From positions 1-55,797 of the forward strand of contig JALOSQ010000005.1 in NCBI GenBank assembly GCA_025458335.1: a stretch of 55,797 bases of DNA. Direction: 5' to 3'. A program made the position numbers and the translations under genes. Each line of letters opens with the position of its first letter. The first letter of the stretch is position 1. Positions 8,117 through 17,101 of the stretch are shown piece by piece. Source of the DNA: Ideonella sp. Its GTDB lineage: Bacteria; Pseudomonadota; Gammaproteobacteria; Burkholderiales; Burkholderiaceae_C. The notes beneath the pieces were generated by a model. The model was not told where the DNA came from. It was given only the letters and a program-made list of their open reading frames with translations, and searched no databases.

Positions 8117-10024
8117 TCAGCGCGGGGCAGCGACGAGTTCCTTGATCGTCTGCAGCGCGGACGGGTCCTCGATGGTGGTGAGGTCTCCCGGGTCGCGCCC
8201 CTCGCACACCGCCTGGATCGCACGACGCAGGAGCTTGCCCGAACGGGTCTTCGGCAGCAGGTTGACGAAGCGCACCCGCGCCGGGCGCGCCACGGCCCCG
8301 AGCTGCTCGTCGACGACCTTCATGATCTCGCCCTCGAGCTTGAGCGTGGCCTCCGGGGTCGTGACCTTCGAGGGGTCCTTGAGCACCGCGAAGGCCATCG
8401 CGACCTGGCCCTTGAGCTGGTCGGCCACGCCCACCACGGCGACCTCGGCGACATTCGGGTGGCTGGCGATGCTCTCCTCGATCTCGCGCGTGCCCAGGCG
8501 GTGGCCGGCCACGTTGATGACGTCGTCGGTGCGGCCGAGGATGAAGAAGTAGCCATCCTCGTCGCGGATGCCCCAGTCGAAGGTGCTGTACACCAGCTTG
8601 GACGGGATGCTCGACCAGTAGGTGTTGACGAAGCGCTTGTCGTCGCGCCAGACCGTCTGCATGCAGCCCGGGGGCAGCGGGCCCTCGATGGCCACCACGC
8701 CCTTCTGGTTCGGGCCCTTCAGCTCCTCGCCGGTCTGCTCGTCGAGCAGCTTGACGTCGTAGCCGTACACCGCCTTGCCGGGCGAACCGAACTTGCTCGG
8801 GGCCTTCTCGACGCCATTGCAGATGGTGAGGATCGGCCAGCCGGTCTCGGTCTGCCAGTAGTTGTCGATGATCGGCTTGCCCAGCGACTCCGCGATCCAC
8901 TTGGCGGTGGGCTCGTCGAGGGGCTCACCGGCGAGGAACAGCGCTCGCAGGCTGGACAGGTCGTACTTGGACAGGTACGCCGGGTCCTGCTTCTTGAGCA
9001 CGCGCACCGCGGTGGGCGCGCTGAACATCACCGTCACCTTGTACTGCTCGACGAGCTTCCACCAGATGCCCGCGTCGGGGCGCACCGGCAGACCCTCGTA
9101 CATGATGGTGGCCATGCCGGCGAGCAACGGGCCATAGATGATGTAGCTGTGGCCCACCACCCAGCCGATGTCGCTGGTCGAGAAGTAGGTCTCGCCCGGC
9201 CGGCCGTCGTAGATCAGCTTCATGCTGGCGGCGAGCGCGACCGCGTAGCCGCCGGTGTCGCGCTGCACGCCCTTGGGCTTGCCGGTCGTGCCGCTGGTGT
9301 ACAGCGTGTAGCTCGGGTGGGTGGCGTCGACCCAGGTGCACGGCACGACGGCATCCAGGTACTGCTCGCGCAGCGCCGCGTAATCGGCGTCGCGGCCCTC
9401 GACGCGGTCATACGCCGACAGGCCGCGGTCGACCATCAGCACGTTGGACGGCTTGTGCCGGGCCAGGCGGATCGCCTCGTCGAGCAGCGGCTTGTAGGGC
9501 ACGACCTTGCCGCCGCGGCTGCCCGCATCGGCGCTCACGACGACCGTCGGCTCTGCATCGTCGATGCGGCTGGCCAGGCTCACGCTGGCGAACCCGCCGA
9601 AGACGACCGAGTGGATGGCCCCGATGCGCGCGCAGGCCAGCATCGCGAACGCCGCTTCCGGGATCATCGGCATGTAGACCAGCACGCGGTCGCCCTTGCG
9701 CACGCCGAGCGCGAGCAGGCTGGCCGCCATGCGCTGCACCTCGGCGTGCAGCTGGCGATAGGTGTAGACCGTTTCCTTGTCGACCTCGGTCGAGACCCAG
9801 ATCAGGGCGTTCTGGTCGGGGCGATCCGCGAGATGCCGGTCGACCGCGTTGTGGCAGAGGTTGGTCTGCCCCCCCACGAACCACCGGGCGAACGGCGGGT
9901 TGGCGTAATCACAGACCTGGGAGAACGGCTGGTGCCAGTCGATCAGCGCCGCCTGCTCGCGCCAGAAGCCGTCGCGATCCTCGAGCGAGCGGCGGTGGAA
10001 GTCTGCGTAACGGATCGACGCCAT
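8117..10024 (-). CDS. prpE: Propionyl-CoA synthetase (acyl-CoA ligase)
   Basis: Activates propionate, and in some bacteria acrylate or 3-hydroxypropionate, to the CoA thioester through an acyl-AMP intermediate. The 635-aa protein is typical for acetyl/propionyl-CoA synthetases. It shows the P-loop-like TSGTTGKPKG (243-252), YWQTETGWP in the core, DDVINVAGHRLGT at the hinge, and KTRSGKLLRR near the end carrying the adenylation lysine. The start at 10024 is set by AGGAGA 7 bases upstream and the N-terminus MASIRYADFHRRS. The family split from acetyl-CoA synthetase rests on overall resemblance to PrpE and on the upstream acuI gene, which would reduce the acryloyl-CoA formed from acrylate. Confidence 0.88.
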   Translation of the reverse strand: MASIRYADFHRRSLEDRDGFWREQAALIDWHQPFSQVCDYANPPFARWFVGGQTNLCHNAVDRHLADRPDQNALIWVSTEVDKETVYTYRQLHAEVQRMAASLLALGVRKGDRVLVYMPMIPEAAFAMLACARIGAIHSVVFGGFASVSLASRIDDAEPTVVVSADAGSRGGKVVPYKPLLDEAIRLARHKPSNVLMVDRGLSAYDRVEGRDADYAALREQYLDAVVPCTWVDATHPSYTLYTSGTTGKPKGVQRDTGGYAVALAASMKLIYDGRPGETYFSTSDIGWVVGHSYIIYGPLLAGMATIMYEGLPVRPDAGIWWKLVEQYKVTVMFSAPTAVRVLKKQDPAYLSKYDLSSLRALFLAGEPLDEPTAKWIAESLGKPIIDNYWQTETGWPILTICNGVEKAPSKFGSPGKAVYGYDVKLLDEQTGEELKGPNQKGVVAIEGPLPPGCMQTVWRDDKRFVNTYWSSIPSKLVYSTFDWGIRDEDGYFFILGRTDDVINVAGHRLGTREIEESIASHPNVAEVAVVGVADQLKGQVAMAFAVLKDPSKVTTPEATLKLEGEIMKVVDEQLGAVARPARVRFVNLLPKTRSGKLLRRAIQAVCEGRDPGDLTTIEDPSALQTIKELVAAPR

Positions 10025-10083
10025 GGACCTGTCTCCTGGAATTCGTTCACGCCCCGGCGCCACGCGGACGACGGGACACGGCG

Positions 10084-10106
10084 GCCCCGCGGGCGAACCG
10101 CGGGGC
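10084..10106 (-). terminator. Stable hairpin between acuI and prpE
   Basis: Nine-bp perfect stem, GCCCCGCGG (10084-10092) with CCGCGGGGC (10098-10106), and a 5-nt loop. It lies downstream of acuI and upstream of prpE, both on the minus strand. Without a U-tract it could be a partial terminator or an RNA-processing site that uncouples expression of the two genes. Confidence 0.45.
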
Positions 10107-10146
10107 GGGCCTCAACGGCCCGGGCGACGAGTCTGCTCGCTGGCCC

Positions 10147-11127
10147 TCACGTGAGTCTGACGACGAGCCGGCCGCGGACCTTGCCCTGCATCAAGCGCTC
10201 GGCGGCGGCGGCCGCACCGGCGAGGTCGATCTCCTCGACCATCGCCTCGAGCTTGGCGGGATCCAGGTCCCGTGCGAGGCGCTCCCAGGCCTGCTGGCGC
10301 AGCGGCAGCGGGGCCATCACGCTGTCGACGCCCGCCAGCGTGACGGCCCGCAGGATGAAGGGCATGACGGTGGCGGGCAGGTCCCCACCCTGGGCCAGCC
10401 CGCAGGCCGCCACGACGCCGCCGTAACGCGTCTGCGCCAGTGCATTCGCCAGCGTGTGGCTGCCCACCGCGTCGACGACGGCCGCCCAGCGCTCCTTCTG
10501 GAGTGGCTTTCCCGGGGCCGCAAGTTCGGCGCGGTCGATCAGGTCGGCGGCGCCGAGGCGCCGGAGGTAGTCGCCCTCGGCGAGCTTGCCGGTGGCGGCG
10601 ATCACCCGGTATCCGAGGTGTGCGAGCACGGCGACCGCGACGCTGCCCACCCCGCCGGTCGCGCCGGTGACCAGGACGTCGCCGTCCCCGGGCTTCACGC
10701 CGTGGCGCTCCAGCGCCATCACGCAGAGCATGGCGGTGTAACCCGCCGTGCCGATCGCCATCGCCTGGCGCGGCGTGAACGCTGCGGGCAGCCGCACCAA
10801 CCGGTCGCCTTGCAGGCTCGCCCGCTGGGCCAGCAGACCCCAGCGCGTTTCACCATGGCCCCAGCCGTTGTGGATGTAACGATCGCCCGGCTTCCAGGCG
10901 GGGTGGCTGCTCGTCAGCACCGTGCCGGCCCCGTCGATGCCGGCCACCATGGGCCAGGACCGCACGACCGGCCCGCGGTTGCAGATGGCCAGGCCGTCCT
11001 TGTAGTTGAGCGTCGAGTACTCGACGGCGGCGTGGACGTCCCCCTCTGGCAGGCGAGCGGGATCAACGTCCTGCACCGTAGCGGAAAAACCGGCCTCGCC
11101 CTTCTCCAGCATCAACGCCTTGAACAT
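10147..11127 (-). CDS. acuI: Acrylyl-CoA reductase (NADPH), AcuI/YhdH family
   Basis: A medium-chain dehydrogenase/reductase that reduces acryloyl-CoA to propionyl-CoA with NADPH, which removes a toxic electrophile. The 326-aa length fits AcuI/YhdH. The N-terminus MFKALMLEK, the NYKDGLAI segment (41-48), the PMVAGIDGAGTV segment and the cofactor loop GATGGVGS (155-162) are characteristic. No zinc-binding cysteine cluster is present, as expected for this branch. The start at 11127 has GGAG about 5 bases upstream. The gene is 122 bp upstream of prpE on the same strand, and together they would take acrylate to propionyl-CoA. Confidence 0.88.
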   Translation of the reverse strand: MFKALMLEKGEAGFSATVQDVDPARLPEGDVHAAVEYSTLNYKDGLAICNRGPVVRSWPMVAGIDGAGTVLTSSHPAWKPGDRYIHNGWGHGETRWGLLAQRASLQGDRLVRLPAAFTPRQAMAIGTAGYTAMLCVMALERHGVKPGDGDVLVTGATGGVGSVAVAVLAHLGYRVIAATGKLAEGDYLRRLGAADLIDRAELAAPGKPLQKERWAAVVDAVGSHTLANALAQTRYGGVVAACGLAQGGDLPATVMPFILRAVTLAGVDSVMAPLPLRQQAWERLARDLDPAKLEAMVEEIDLAGAAAAAERLMQGKVRGRLVVRLT

Positions 11128-11199
11128 GATGTCTCCAGTCAAACTTGAGGAACGGCACGCAAGAGGTTGAAAAGAAACGGTTTTCTCGCCTCAACCGGA

Positions 11200-11229
11200 T
11201 TGACGCCGCGTGAAGATGTCACCTATTCT
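11200..11229 (+). promoter_or_regulatory. Sigma-70 type promoter giving a probable leaderless mRNA
   Basis: TTGACG (11200-11205) and TATTCT (11224-11229) are 18 bp apart. The -10 box ends 6 nt before the ATG of the peptidase gene at 11236, so transcription would begin at or next to the start codon. There is no Shine-Dalgarno sequence. Confidence 0.55.
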
Positions 11230-11235
11230 CGCGGC

Positions 11236-12066
11236 ATGAGCCGCCCCTGCGAGCCGAGGCCAGGGCGTGCCCCGCGGGCATGCCGGGTGCCGCTCGTCCT
11301 TGCGTTGCTTGCGGCCTGGTCGCTGATCACCGCCTCGGCCCACGCCACGCCGCTGCCGGATCCCGATCCTGGCGGCGGGGATCCCATGGCGCGCCTGCTG
11401 ATGGAGCGCGGACTGTGGCCGGCCGACCCCGCCGCGCCCCGCACTGCCCCGACCCAACGCGACCCACGCGAGGACCGGACTGTGGATCCCGTGCCGGCGA
11501 CCGCTGCCGAGCCGACACTCGCCCGCCAGGTCCGCGACCGCGCGTCGGAACTCGTGGTGAGCGCGATGAACTTCCTCGGCGTGCCCTACAAGCTCGGCGG
11601 CAACGACGCGGCGACCGGCTTCGACTGCAGCGGCTTCACACGCCACCTGTTCGAGCTGAGCTTCGGGCTGGTCCTGCCGCGCCGCGTCGACGACCAGGCA
11701 AGCGCGGCCGGGCTGGTCAAGGTGCCGCGGCAGGAACTGCAGCCCGGCGACCTGGTGTTCTTCAACACGCTGCGACGGACGTTCTCCCACGTGGGCATCT
11801 ACGTGGGCGATGGCCGCTTCATCCATGCTCCGCGGACCGGCGCCCAGGTGCGGGTCGAGAACATGCGCGGGGCTTACTGGTCGAAGCGCTTCACCGGGGC
11901 TCGGCGTGTCGCCGACGCGACCGCCTCGCCGCCTTCGGCGCGGCCGCCGCACGCCACCACGGTGACTGCAGCAGCTTTGCGCGGGCCTTCCGGGGCATTG
12001 CAGGTCGCCGATCCGGCTGGCGGCAGCGCGCCGGCCGTCGGTCCGCACGCAACCTGGCTGCCCTGA
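11236..12066 (+). CDS. NlpC/P60 family cell-wall peptidase
   Basis: A predicted exported endopeptidase that cuts peptidoglycan stem peptides. The 276-aa protein has an N-terminal signal segment (residues 16-36, ending ASAHA), a low-complexity proline-rich linker, and an NlpC/P60 domain from about residue 100 to 215. The catalytic triad is visible: Cys131 in FDCSGF, His185 in SHVGIY and His197 in FIHAP. The last 55 residues are Ala/Pro-rich and disordered-looking. The start at 11236 matches a promoter ending 6 nt before the ATG; a longer frame beginning at 11167 would run through that promoter. A divergent acuI lies to the left. Confidence 0.88.
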   Translation: MSRPCEPRPGRAPRACRVPLVLALLAAWSLITASAHATPLPDPDPGGGDPMARLLMERGLWPADPAAPRTAPTQRDPREDRTVDPVPATAAEPTLARQVRDRASELVVSAMNFLGVPYKLGGNDAATGFDCSGFTRHLFELSFGLVLPRRVDDQASAAGLVKVPRQELQPGDLVFFNTLRRTFSHVGIYVGDGRFIHAPRTGAQVRVENMRGAYWSKRFTGARRVADATASPPSARPPHATTVTAAALRGPSGALQVADPAGGSAPAVGPHATWLP

Positions 12067-12115
12067 ACGCGCCCACCCGGGGCAGCCACCGACGGCCACC
12101 CGCGCGCCGCGACGG

Positions 12116-12121
12116 CAGAAT
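12116..12121 (+). promoter_or_regulatory. Putative -10 box next to the moaA start
   Basis: CAGAAT ends 6 nt before the moaA ATG at 12128. No good -35 is seen and no Shine-Dalgarno precedes the ATG. It is listed because the same spacing recurs at several other genes in the window. Confidence 0.35.
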
Positions 12122-12127
12122 CGGCGC

Positions 12128-13246
12128 ATGACCGAGCGCGTCATTCCCCTTGCCGATCACCGCTACGCCTCGATCGTGCCCCTCGTGCCCGCGAGGCCCG
12201 TCGTCGCCGACGGACTCGTCGCGGACCGCCTCGGGCGCCCCCTGCACGACCTTCGGATCTCGGTCACCGACCGCTGCAACTTCCGCTGCAGCTACTGCAT
12301 GCCCAAGGAGGTGTTCGACAAGTCGTACACCTTCCTGCCCCATGCGTCGCTCCTCAGCTTCGAAGAGATCACGCGCGTAGCGCGCCTGTTCGTGGCCCAC
12401 GGCGTGCGCAAGATCCGCCTGACCGGCGGGGAGCCGCTGCTGCGCAAGAACCTCGAGGTGCTCATCGAGATGCTCGCGGGCCTGCGCACGGACCATGGCG
12501 AGCCACTCGACCTGACGCTGACCACCAACGCCTCGCTGCTGGCCCGCAAGGCCGCCGCGCTGAAGGCCGCCGGCCTCAAACGCGTGACGGTCAGCCTCGA
12601 CGGCCTCGACGATGCGGTGTTCCGGCGCATGAACGACGTCGACTTCCCCGTGTCCGAGGTGCTGCGCGGCCTGGATGCGGCCATGGAGGCCGGACTGGGG
12701 CCGATCAAGGTCAACATGGTCGTCAAGCGCGGCACCAACGATCACGAGATCCTGCCGATGGCGAGGCACTTCCGCGGCACGCCCATCGTGCTGCGGTTCA
12801 TCGAGTACATGGATGTCGGGGCCACCAATGCCTGGCGCATGGACGAGGTGCTGCCCTCGGCCGAAGTGCGCCGTCGACTGCAGGCCGAGTTCCCGCTCGA
12901 GCCCCTCGACCCGGCGGCGCCGGGCGAGACGGCCGAACGCTGGCGGTATGTCGACGGCCGCGGGGAGGTCGGGTTCATCAGCAGCGTGACCCAGGCCTTC
13001 TGCCGCGACTGCAGCCGCGCTCGGCTGTCGACCGAAGGCAAGCTCTACCTGTGCCTGTTCGCTTCGCGTGGGTACGACCTGCGTGCGCTGCTGCGAGGCG
13101 GCGCGAGCGATGACGCGATCGCCTCGGCCATCGGGCACATCTGGCAGCAGCGGGACGACCGATACTCCGAACGGCGCGGGCAACCGCAGCCGTCACCTCC
13201 TGTTCAGGGCGGGCGCCGCATCGAGATGCACTACATCGGGGGTTGA
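12128..13246 (+). CDS. moaA: GTP 3',8-cyclase, molybdenum cofactor biosynthesis
   Basis: Radical-SAM enzyme that rearranges GTP to 3',8-cyclo-GTP, the first step of molybdopterin synthesis; cytosolic. The 372-aa protein carries the N-terminal [4Fe-4S] motif CNFRCSYC (Cys50, 54, 57), the SAM-binding [10 protein letters not shown] stretch, and the second cluster motif with Cys292, Cys295 and Cys309 ([10 protein letters not shown], then LYLCL). It ends in the conserved Gly-Gly. It has an N-terminal extension of about 35 residues ahead of [15 protein letters not shown]. No other molybdopterin genes are adjacent, so it stands alone between a peptidase gene and the damaged rnhA. Confidence 0.95.
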   Translation: MTERVIPLADHRYASIVPLVPARPVVADGLVADRLGRPLHDLRISVTDRCNFRCSYCMPKEVFDKSYTFLPHASLLSFEEITRVARLFVAHGVRKIRLTGGEPLLRKNLEVLIEMLAGLRTDHGEPLDLTLTTNASLLARKAAALKAAGLKRVTVSLDGLDDAVFRRMNDVDFPVSEVLRGLDAAMEAGLGPIKVNMVVKRGTNDHEILPMARHFRGTPIVLRFIEYMDVGATNAWRMDEVLPSAEVRRRLQAEFPLEPLDPAAPGETAERWRYVDGRGEVGFISSVTQAFCRDCSRARLSTEGKLYLCLFASRGYDLRALLRGGASDDAIASAIGHIWQQRDDRYSERRGQPQPSPPVQGGRRIEMHYIGG

Positions 13247-13314
13247 GTCGCGAAGGTGAACGGCCTGCGCGCACGGCGCCGCCACAGACGCAGCAAGCCG
13301 GCGCGCCCGGCGCC

Positions 13315-13708
13315 TCAACGCCCCTGCTCGCACCCGCGGTTGGCCAGCGCGTCGGCTCGCTCGTTGCCGGGATCGCCGGCATGCCCCTTCAGCGGTCTTC
13401 CAGCCGCGCTGCTTCCAGGCGTGGATCCATTCGGTGATTCCCTTTCGCACGTACTCGCTGTCGGTGTGCAAGGTCACGTCGCACGTGCGCTTGAGCGACG
13501 CCAGGGCTTCTATGACGGCGGTCAACTCCATGCGGTTGTTGGTTGTCTGGCGCTCGCCGCCGAACAGTTCCTTCTCGTTCGCGCCGGATCGAAGCAGGGC
13601 GCCCCAGCCCCCTGGGCCGGGATTGCCCTTGCACGCACCGTCCGTGTAGACGATGACATGGGGTCGCGGGATCCTGGGCGCGTCGCGGCCCGATGCGTCT
13701 TCGGTCAT
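13315..13708 (-). pseudogene. rnhA: Ribonuclease HI with an internal deletion and frameshift
   Basis: RNase HI cuts RNA in RNA-DNA hybrids. The start at 13708 overlaps the methyltransferase stop (ATGA), and the first part is normal: [15 protein letters not shown] (first Asp), NNRMEL (Glu), [10 protein letters not shown] (second Asp), then [13 protein letters not shown]. Right after this, near 13390, the reading frame is lost. The expected C-terminus [20 protein letters not shown], carrying the His and last Asp of the active site, appears in another frame and stops at 13315. Compared with the E. coli protein about 27 residues are missing at the junction, a loss of about 83 nt. In the original frame translation continues to 13193, overlapping moaA, with unrelated residues. 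A real mutation or a consensus error are both possible. Confidence 0.85.
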
Positions 13709-14529
13709 GGCGTTGGGGGAGCAGAAGAACGTCGATGGTGACGAGACGGCGTGGCCACGGCCGGCGCCGTCGCCCCCGCGCCTCGGCGCCGCTGGTTGCG
13801 CGCCAGGCCGACGAGGCGCATGCCGCGCACGCGCTTGACTGCCACGAGGTAGTACGCAGCACCGAACACCGGCCACCAGCGGTCGCCCCACGGGTCCATC
13901 CAGGCGCAGCGCTCGAGCCACAGGGGCGATTGCACCGCCGGCCGGTAGCAGCCGTAGCGGCCGCTCTCGACCTCGAAGCTCAGCAACCTGAGCCAGTCGC
14001 GCAGGCGCCGCACGCTCAGGAACTCGCCGTCGGCCGGCAGGAACGGGGGACGATGGCGATGGATACCCGCACTGCGAACCAGCCGGCCCGCGTGCTGGCG
14101 CACTGCCCAAAGACTCGCCGGGTTGAATCCGAGGATGACCACGCGGCCTTCGGGACGCAGCACGCGATCGACCTCGTTCAAGGCGTGGTACGGGTCAGCC
14201 GCCAGTTCCAGCGTGTGAGGCAGCACGACGAGGTCGAGGCTCTTCGCATCGAAGGGCAACGCCTCCGGGTCGCAGTGCAGGCCGATCGCGCTGGCACCCG
14301 GCGGGGCGCCGGGATGGTCGGGACCGTCGAAAGAGCCGGCCGAGACCCAGCGATGCGGCATCCGGTTCGCGCGCAACGCATCGAGCTCGGGCAGCCCGAC
14401 CTGGAGGGCGTGGAAGCCGAAGATGTCGGCCACCACCTCGTCCATCCGGGACTGCTCCCAATCCAGGAGGTAATGGCCGGCCGGGGACTGCAGCCACGAC
14501 CCCAAACCTATAATTTCGTGCTGCGACAT
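13705..14529 (-). CDS. SAM-dependent methyltransferase (class I, small)
   Basis: A 274-aa predicted methyltransferase. [20 protein letters not shown] followed by [19 protein letters not shown] matches the post-II and post-III region of Methyltransf_11 proteins. The usual glycine-rich SAM loop is weak; an [12 protein letters not shown] stretch is at its position. In E. coli the related yafS lies between gloB and rnhA in the same divergent layout, which supports homology by context. The start at 14529 shares the CATG with gloB, and the stop overlaps the rnhA start by ATGA, suggesting translational coupling. The C-terminal 30 residues are basic and Ala/Pro-rich. The substrate is unknown. Confidence 0.82.
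   Translation of the reverse strand: MSQHEIIGLGSWLQSPAGHYLLDWEQSRMDEVVADIFGFHALQVGLPELDALRANRMPHRWVSAGSFDGPDHPGAPPGASAIGLHCDPEALPFDAKSLDLVVLPHTLELAADPYHALNEVDRVLRPEGRVVILGFNPASLWAVRQHAGRLVRSAGIHRHRPPFLPADGEFLSVRRLRDWLRLLSFEVESGRYGCYRPAVQSPLWLERCAWMDPWGDRWWPVFGAAYYLVAVKRVRGMRLVGLARNQRRRGAGATAPAVATPSRHHRRSSAPPTP
14509..14514 (+). promoter_or_regulatory. Consensus -10 box for gloB
   Basis: A perfect TATAAT lies 13 nt before the gloB ATG and inside the first codons of the divergent methyltransferase gene. Transcription would start about 7 nt before the ATG, leaving no room for a ribosome binding site. A -35 is not clear. Confidence 0.5.
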
Positions 14530-15319
14530 GGAACTGATCGCCCTGCCCGCCTTCGCCGACAACTACATCTGGATGGTTCACGACGGCCAAGCGGCCTGGG
14601 TGGTCGATCCGGGCGAAGCGGCCCCGGTGCAGCAAGCGCTCGATTCGATGGGTCTGGACCTCGCCGGCATTCTAGTGACGCACCATCACGGGGATCACGT
14701 CGGCGGCATCGACGCGCTTCGGCCGCGCCTGCATGGTCGTGTCGTCGGACCGGCGCGCGAAGTCATCCCGCAGCCGTTCGAACCCGTGCGCGAGGGCGAC
14801 CACGTCGACGTCCTCGGCGCCCGCTTCGAGGTCATCGAGGTCCCGGGACACACCGCCGGACACGTCGCCTACTTCCACGAGTGCGTCGGCGGCTCCGGGA
14901 TGTCACCATTCGGACGGCCGGTGCTGTTCTGCGGGGACACACTCTTTTCGGGCGGGTGCGGGCGCCTGTTCGAAGGCACGCCCGCACAGATGCATCGCTC
15001 GCTGGCGCGCCTGGCCGACCTGCCGGGCGAGACCGCGGTGTGCTGCGCGCACGAGTACACGCTCTCGAACCTGCGCTTCGCGTTGGCGGTTGAGCCCCGC
15101 AATCCTGAGCTGCTGGACTACGACACCGATTGCCGTGCGCGGCGGGCGACAGGCCTGCCAACCCTGCCGAGCCGCATCGACCTCGAGCGCGCAGTGAACC
15201 CATTCCTGCGCTGCCACGAGCCAGCGGTCGCGGCCCGTGCACGTGACCGCGATCCCACCGCGACCGAAGCCGTCGAGGTCTTTCGGGTCTTGCGCGAATG
15301 GAAGAACGAGTTCCGATGA
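14528..15319 (+). CDS. gloB: Hydroxyacylglutathione hydrolase (glyoxalase II)
   Basis: Hydrolyses S-lactoylglutathione to lactate and glutathione, completing methylglyoxal detoxification. The 263-aa metallo-beta-lactamase fold protein has [16 protein letters not shown] at its start, the zinc-binding THHHGDHVGG (His52, His54, Asp56, His57), GHTAGHVAYF, CGDTLFSGGCGRLFEG and CCAHEYTLSN, all diagnostic for GloB. The insert CVGGSGMSPFGRP before LFCGDT is longer than in E. coli. The start codon overlaps that of the divergent methyltransferase gene. The stop overlaps the mltD start (ATGA), so gloB and mltD are probably co-translated; the two genes are also neighbours in E. coli. Confidence 0.96.
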   Translation: MELIALPAFADNYIWMVHDGQAAWVVDPGEAAPVQQALDSMGLDLAGILVTHHHGDHVGGIDALRPRLHGRVVGPAREVIPQPFEPVREGDHVDVLGARFEVIEVPGHTAGHVAYFHECVGGSGMSPFGRPVLFCGDTLFSGGCGRLFEGTPAQMHRSLARLADLPGETAVCCAHEYTLSNLRFALAVEPRNPELLDYDTDCRARRATGLPTLPSRIDLERAVNPFLRCHEPAVAARARDRDPTATEAVEVFRVLREWKNEFR

Positions 15320-17079
15320 GTGCTCCCTCGCCGCCACCCGCGCGTCCCGGCGCTTTCGAGGCCCGACGCCCAGGCCTATGGACCCTCGGGCTCACCTTGA
15401 GCGTCCTGCTGTGGCTCGGTGGTTGCGCCACGCTCGCCGAGCCGGGCGACACGCCCGGCCCGCCGGTGAAGGTCGCTGCCCCCTCCTCTCCCGAGCCACC
15501 GCCCATCGACCGCGTTGCTGCGACGACGGCCGCACCGCCGTCGCCTGCATTCGGCGATGCCACCACGACGGTGAGCGAGCCCGCCGCGCCGCAGGCACCC
15601 GCGCAACCGGAGGCCGTGCCGACGCAGCCCACACCGACCGACCCACCCGAACCCACGGTGGCGACGTCGCTCGATGACCTGGTGAGGTCCATCGTCGGCG
15701 CGCCGCACGGCGACCTCTGGCAGCGCGTGCGGGCAGGCTTCGCCATTCCGGACCTGGACGACCCGCTGGTCGACCGGCGCGAGCGCTACTACAGCGGCCA
15801 GCCCGAGTACATGCGCCGCATGACCGAGCGCGCCGGGCGCTACCTCTTCTATATCGTCGAGGAAGTCGAGCGCCGCGGGCTGCCGATGGAACTGGCGCTG
15901 CTGCCCTTCATCGAGAGCGCGTTCAACCCGCAGGCCCTGTCCTCGGCCAAGGCCTCCGGCATCTGGCAGTTCATGCCGGCGACGGGTCGGCACTTCGAAC
16001 TGACGCAGAACCTGTTCCGCGACGACCGCCGGGACGTGACGGCCTCGACCCGCGCGGCGCTCGACTACCTGCAGAAGCTGCACGGCATGTTCGGCGACTG
16101 GCACCTCGCGCTGGCGGCGTACAACTGGGGCGAGGGCAACGTGTCGAGGGCGATCGCGCGCAATCGCGCCGCCGGTCGCCCGACCGACTACCGCAGCCTG
16201 CGCATGCCGCGTGAGACGCGCGACTACGTGCCCAAGCTGCAGGCCATCGAGAACATCGTCGCCCGACCCGAGGCCTTCGGCGTCGCGCTGGAACCGCTCG
16301 CCGACCTTCCGTACTTCACGTCGGTGCCGATCCAGCGCGACATCGACGTCGAACTGGCAGCCGAGCTGGCCGGGCTGCGGGTGGAGGACTTCAAGGCGCT
16401 CAATCCCCAGATGAACAAGCCGGTGATCCTCGCGGCCGGCACGCCCACGGTCCTGCTGCCGCACGACAACGCCGAGCGGTTCGTGATCGGCCTGGCACGA
16501 CACCAGGGGCCACTCGCGTCCTGGACGGCGTGGGTCGCGCCGGCCACGATGTCGCCGGCCGCCGCTGCGCAGCGGGTCGGGATGAGCGAGGCCGCCCTGC
16601 GCGAGCTCAACCGCATTCCGCCGAGCATGCTCGTGCGCGCCGGCTCGGCCCTGCTGGTGGCACGGGCGCCCACCCACGACGACGACGTCTCGGAGCACCT
16701 GGCCGAGCACGGCATGCTCAACCTCGCGCCCGATCCGTCGGTGCGGCGGCGGCTCGTGCTGCGCGCCGGGCGCAACGACTCCGTGGCGTCGATCGCGCGG
16801 CGTTACCGCGTCAGCGCCGAGCAGGTCGCGGCCTGGAACGACCTCACGCCCCGCGCCCGCTTCGCGCCCGGCGCCCGGATCGTGGTGTACGCACCGCCTC
16901 GACCTGTTCAGGGCAAGACCCAGCGGGCGGGCAAGCGCCCGTCCTCGACCAGGGCCGCCGCACGGCCTCAGGCCCGCCAGGAGGCTCGCCGGCCTCGTGC
17001 CGACGCCCGTCCGAAGGCCACGCGCCCGGCGCCGGCCGCGACGCGGAGCAGCGGCACGAGTTCCTCCCAGCGCCGCTGA
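15316..17079 (+). CDS. mltD: Membrane-bound lytic murein transglycosylase D
   Basis: Cleaves the glycan strands of peptidoglycan to 1,6-anhydro ends. The 587-aa lipoprotein has a lipobox LGGC with Cys37, then a Pro/Ala/Thr-rich linker to about residue 115. The SLT domain follows, with catalytic Glu200 in LPFIESAFNPQ, ASGIWQFMPATGRHF, and AAYNWGEGNV. Two degenerate LysM-like segments lie at about 400-450 and 475-525, the second ending with GARIVVYAP. The tail is basic and Arg/Ala/Pro-rich. The ATG at 15316 overlaps the gloB stop. Confidence 0.92.
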   Translation: MSAPSPPPARPGAFEARRPGLWTLGLTLSVLLWLGGCATLAEPGDTPGPPVKVAAPSSPEPPPIDRVAATTAAPPSPAFGDATTTVSEPAAPQAPAQPEAVPTQPTPTDPPEPTVATSLDDLVRSIVGAPHGDLWQRVRAGFAIPDLDDPLVDRRERYYSGQPEYMRRMTERAGRYLFYIVEEVERRGLPMELALLPFIESAFNPQALSSAKASGIWQFMPATGRHFELTQNLFRDDRRDVTASTRAALDYLQKLHGMFGDWHLALAAYNWGEGNVSRAIARNRAAGRPTDYRSLRMPRETRDYVPKLQAIENIVARPEAFGVALEPLADLPYFTSVPIQRDIDVELAAELAGLRVEDFKALNPQMNKPVILAAGTPTVLLPHDNAERFVIGLARHQGPLASWTAWVAPATMSPAAAAQRVGMSEAALRELNRIPPSMLVRAGSALLVARAPTHDDDVSEHLAEHGMLNLAPDPSVRRRLVLRAGRNDSVASIARRYRVSAEQVAAWNDLTPRARFAPGARIVVYAPPRPVQGKTQRAGKRPSSTRAAARPQARQEARRPRADARPKATRPAPAATRSSGTSSSQRR

Positions 17080-17101
17080 GCGGCGACGCGTGCGTTGGTC
17101 T

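Noticed and set aside
13193-13708. A 171-aa continuous frame from the rnhA start, read as an intact variant protein
   Set aside because: After GWKTA the residues are Arg-rich and non-homologous and the frame runs into moaA, while the true RNase HI tail is present in another frame. Deletion plus frameshift explains it better.
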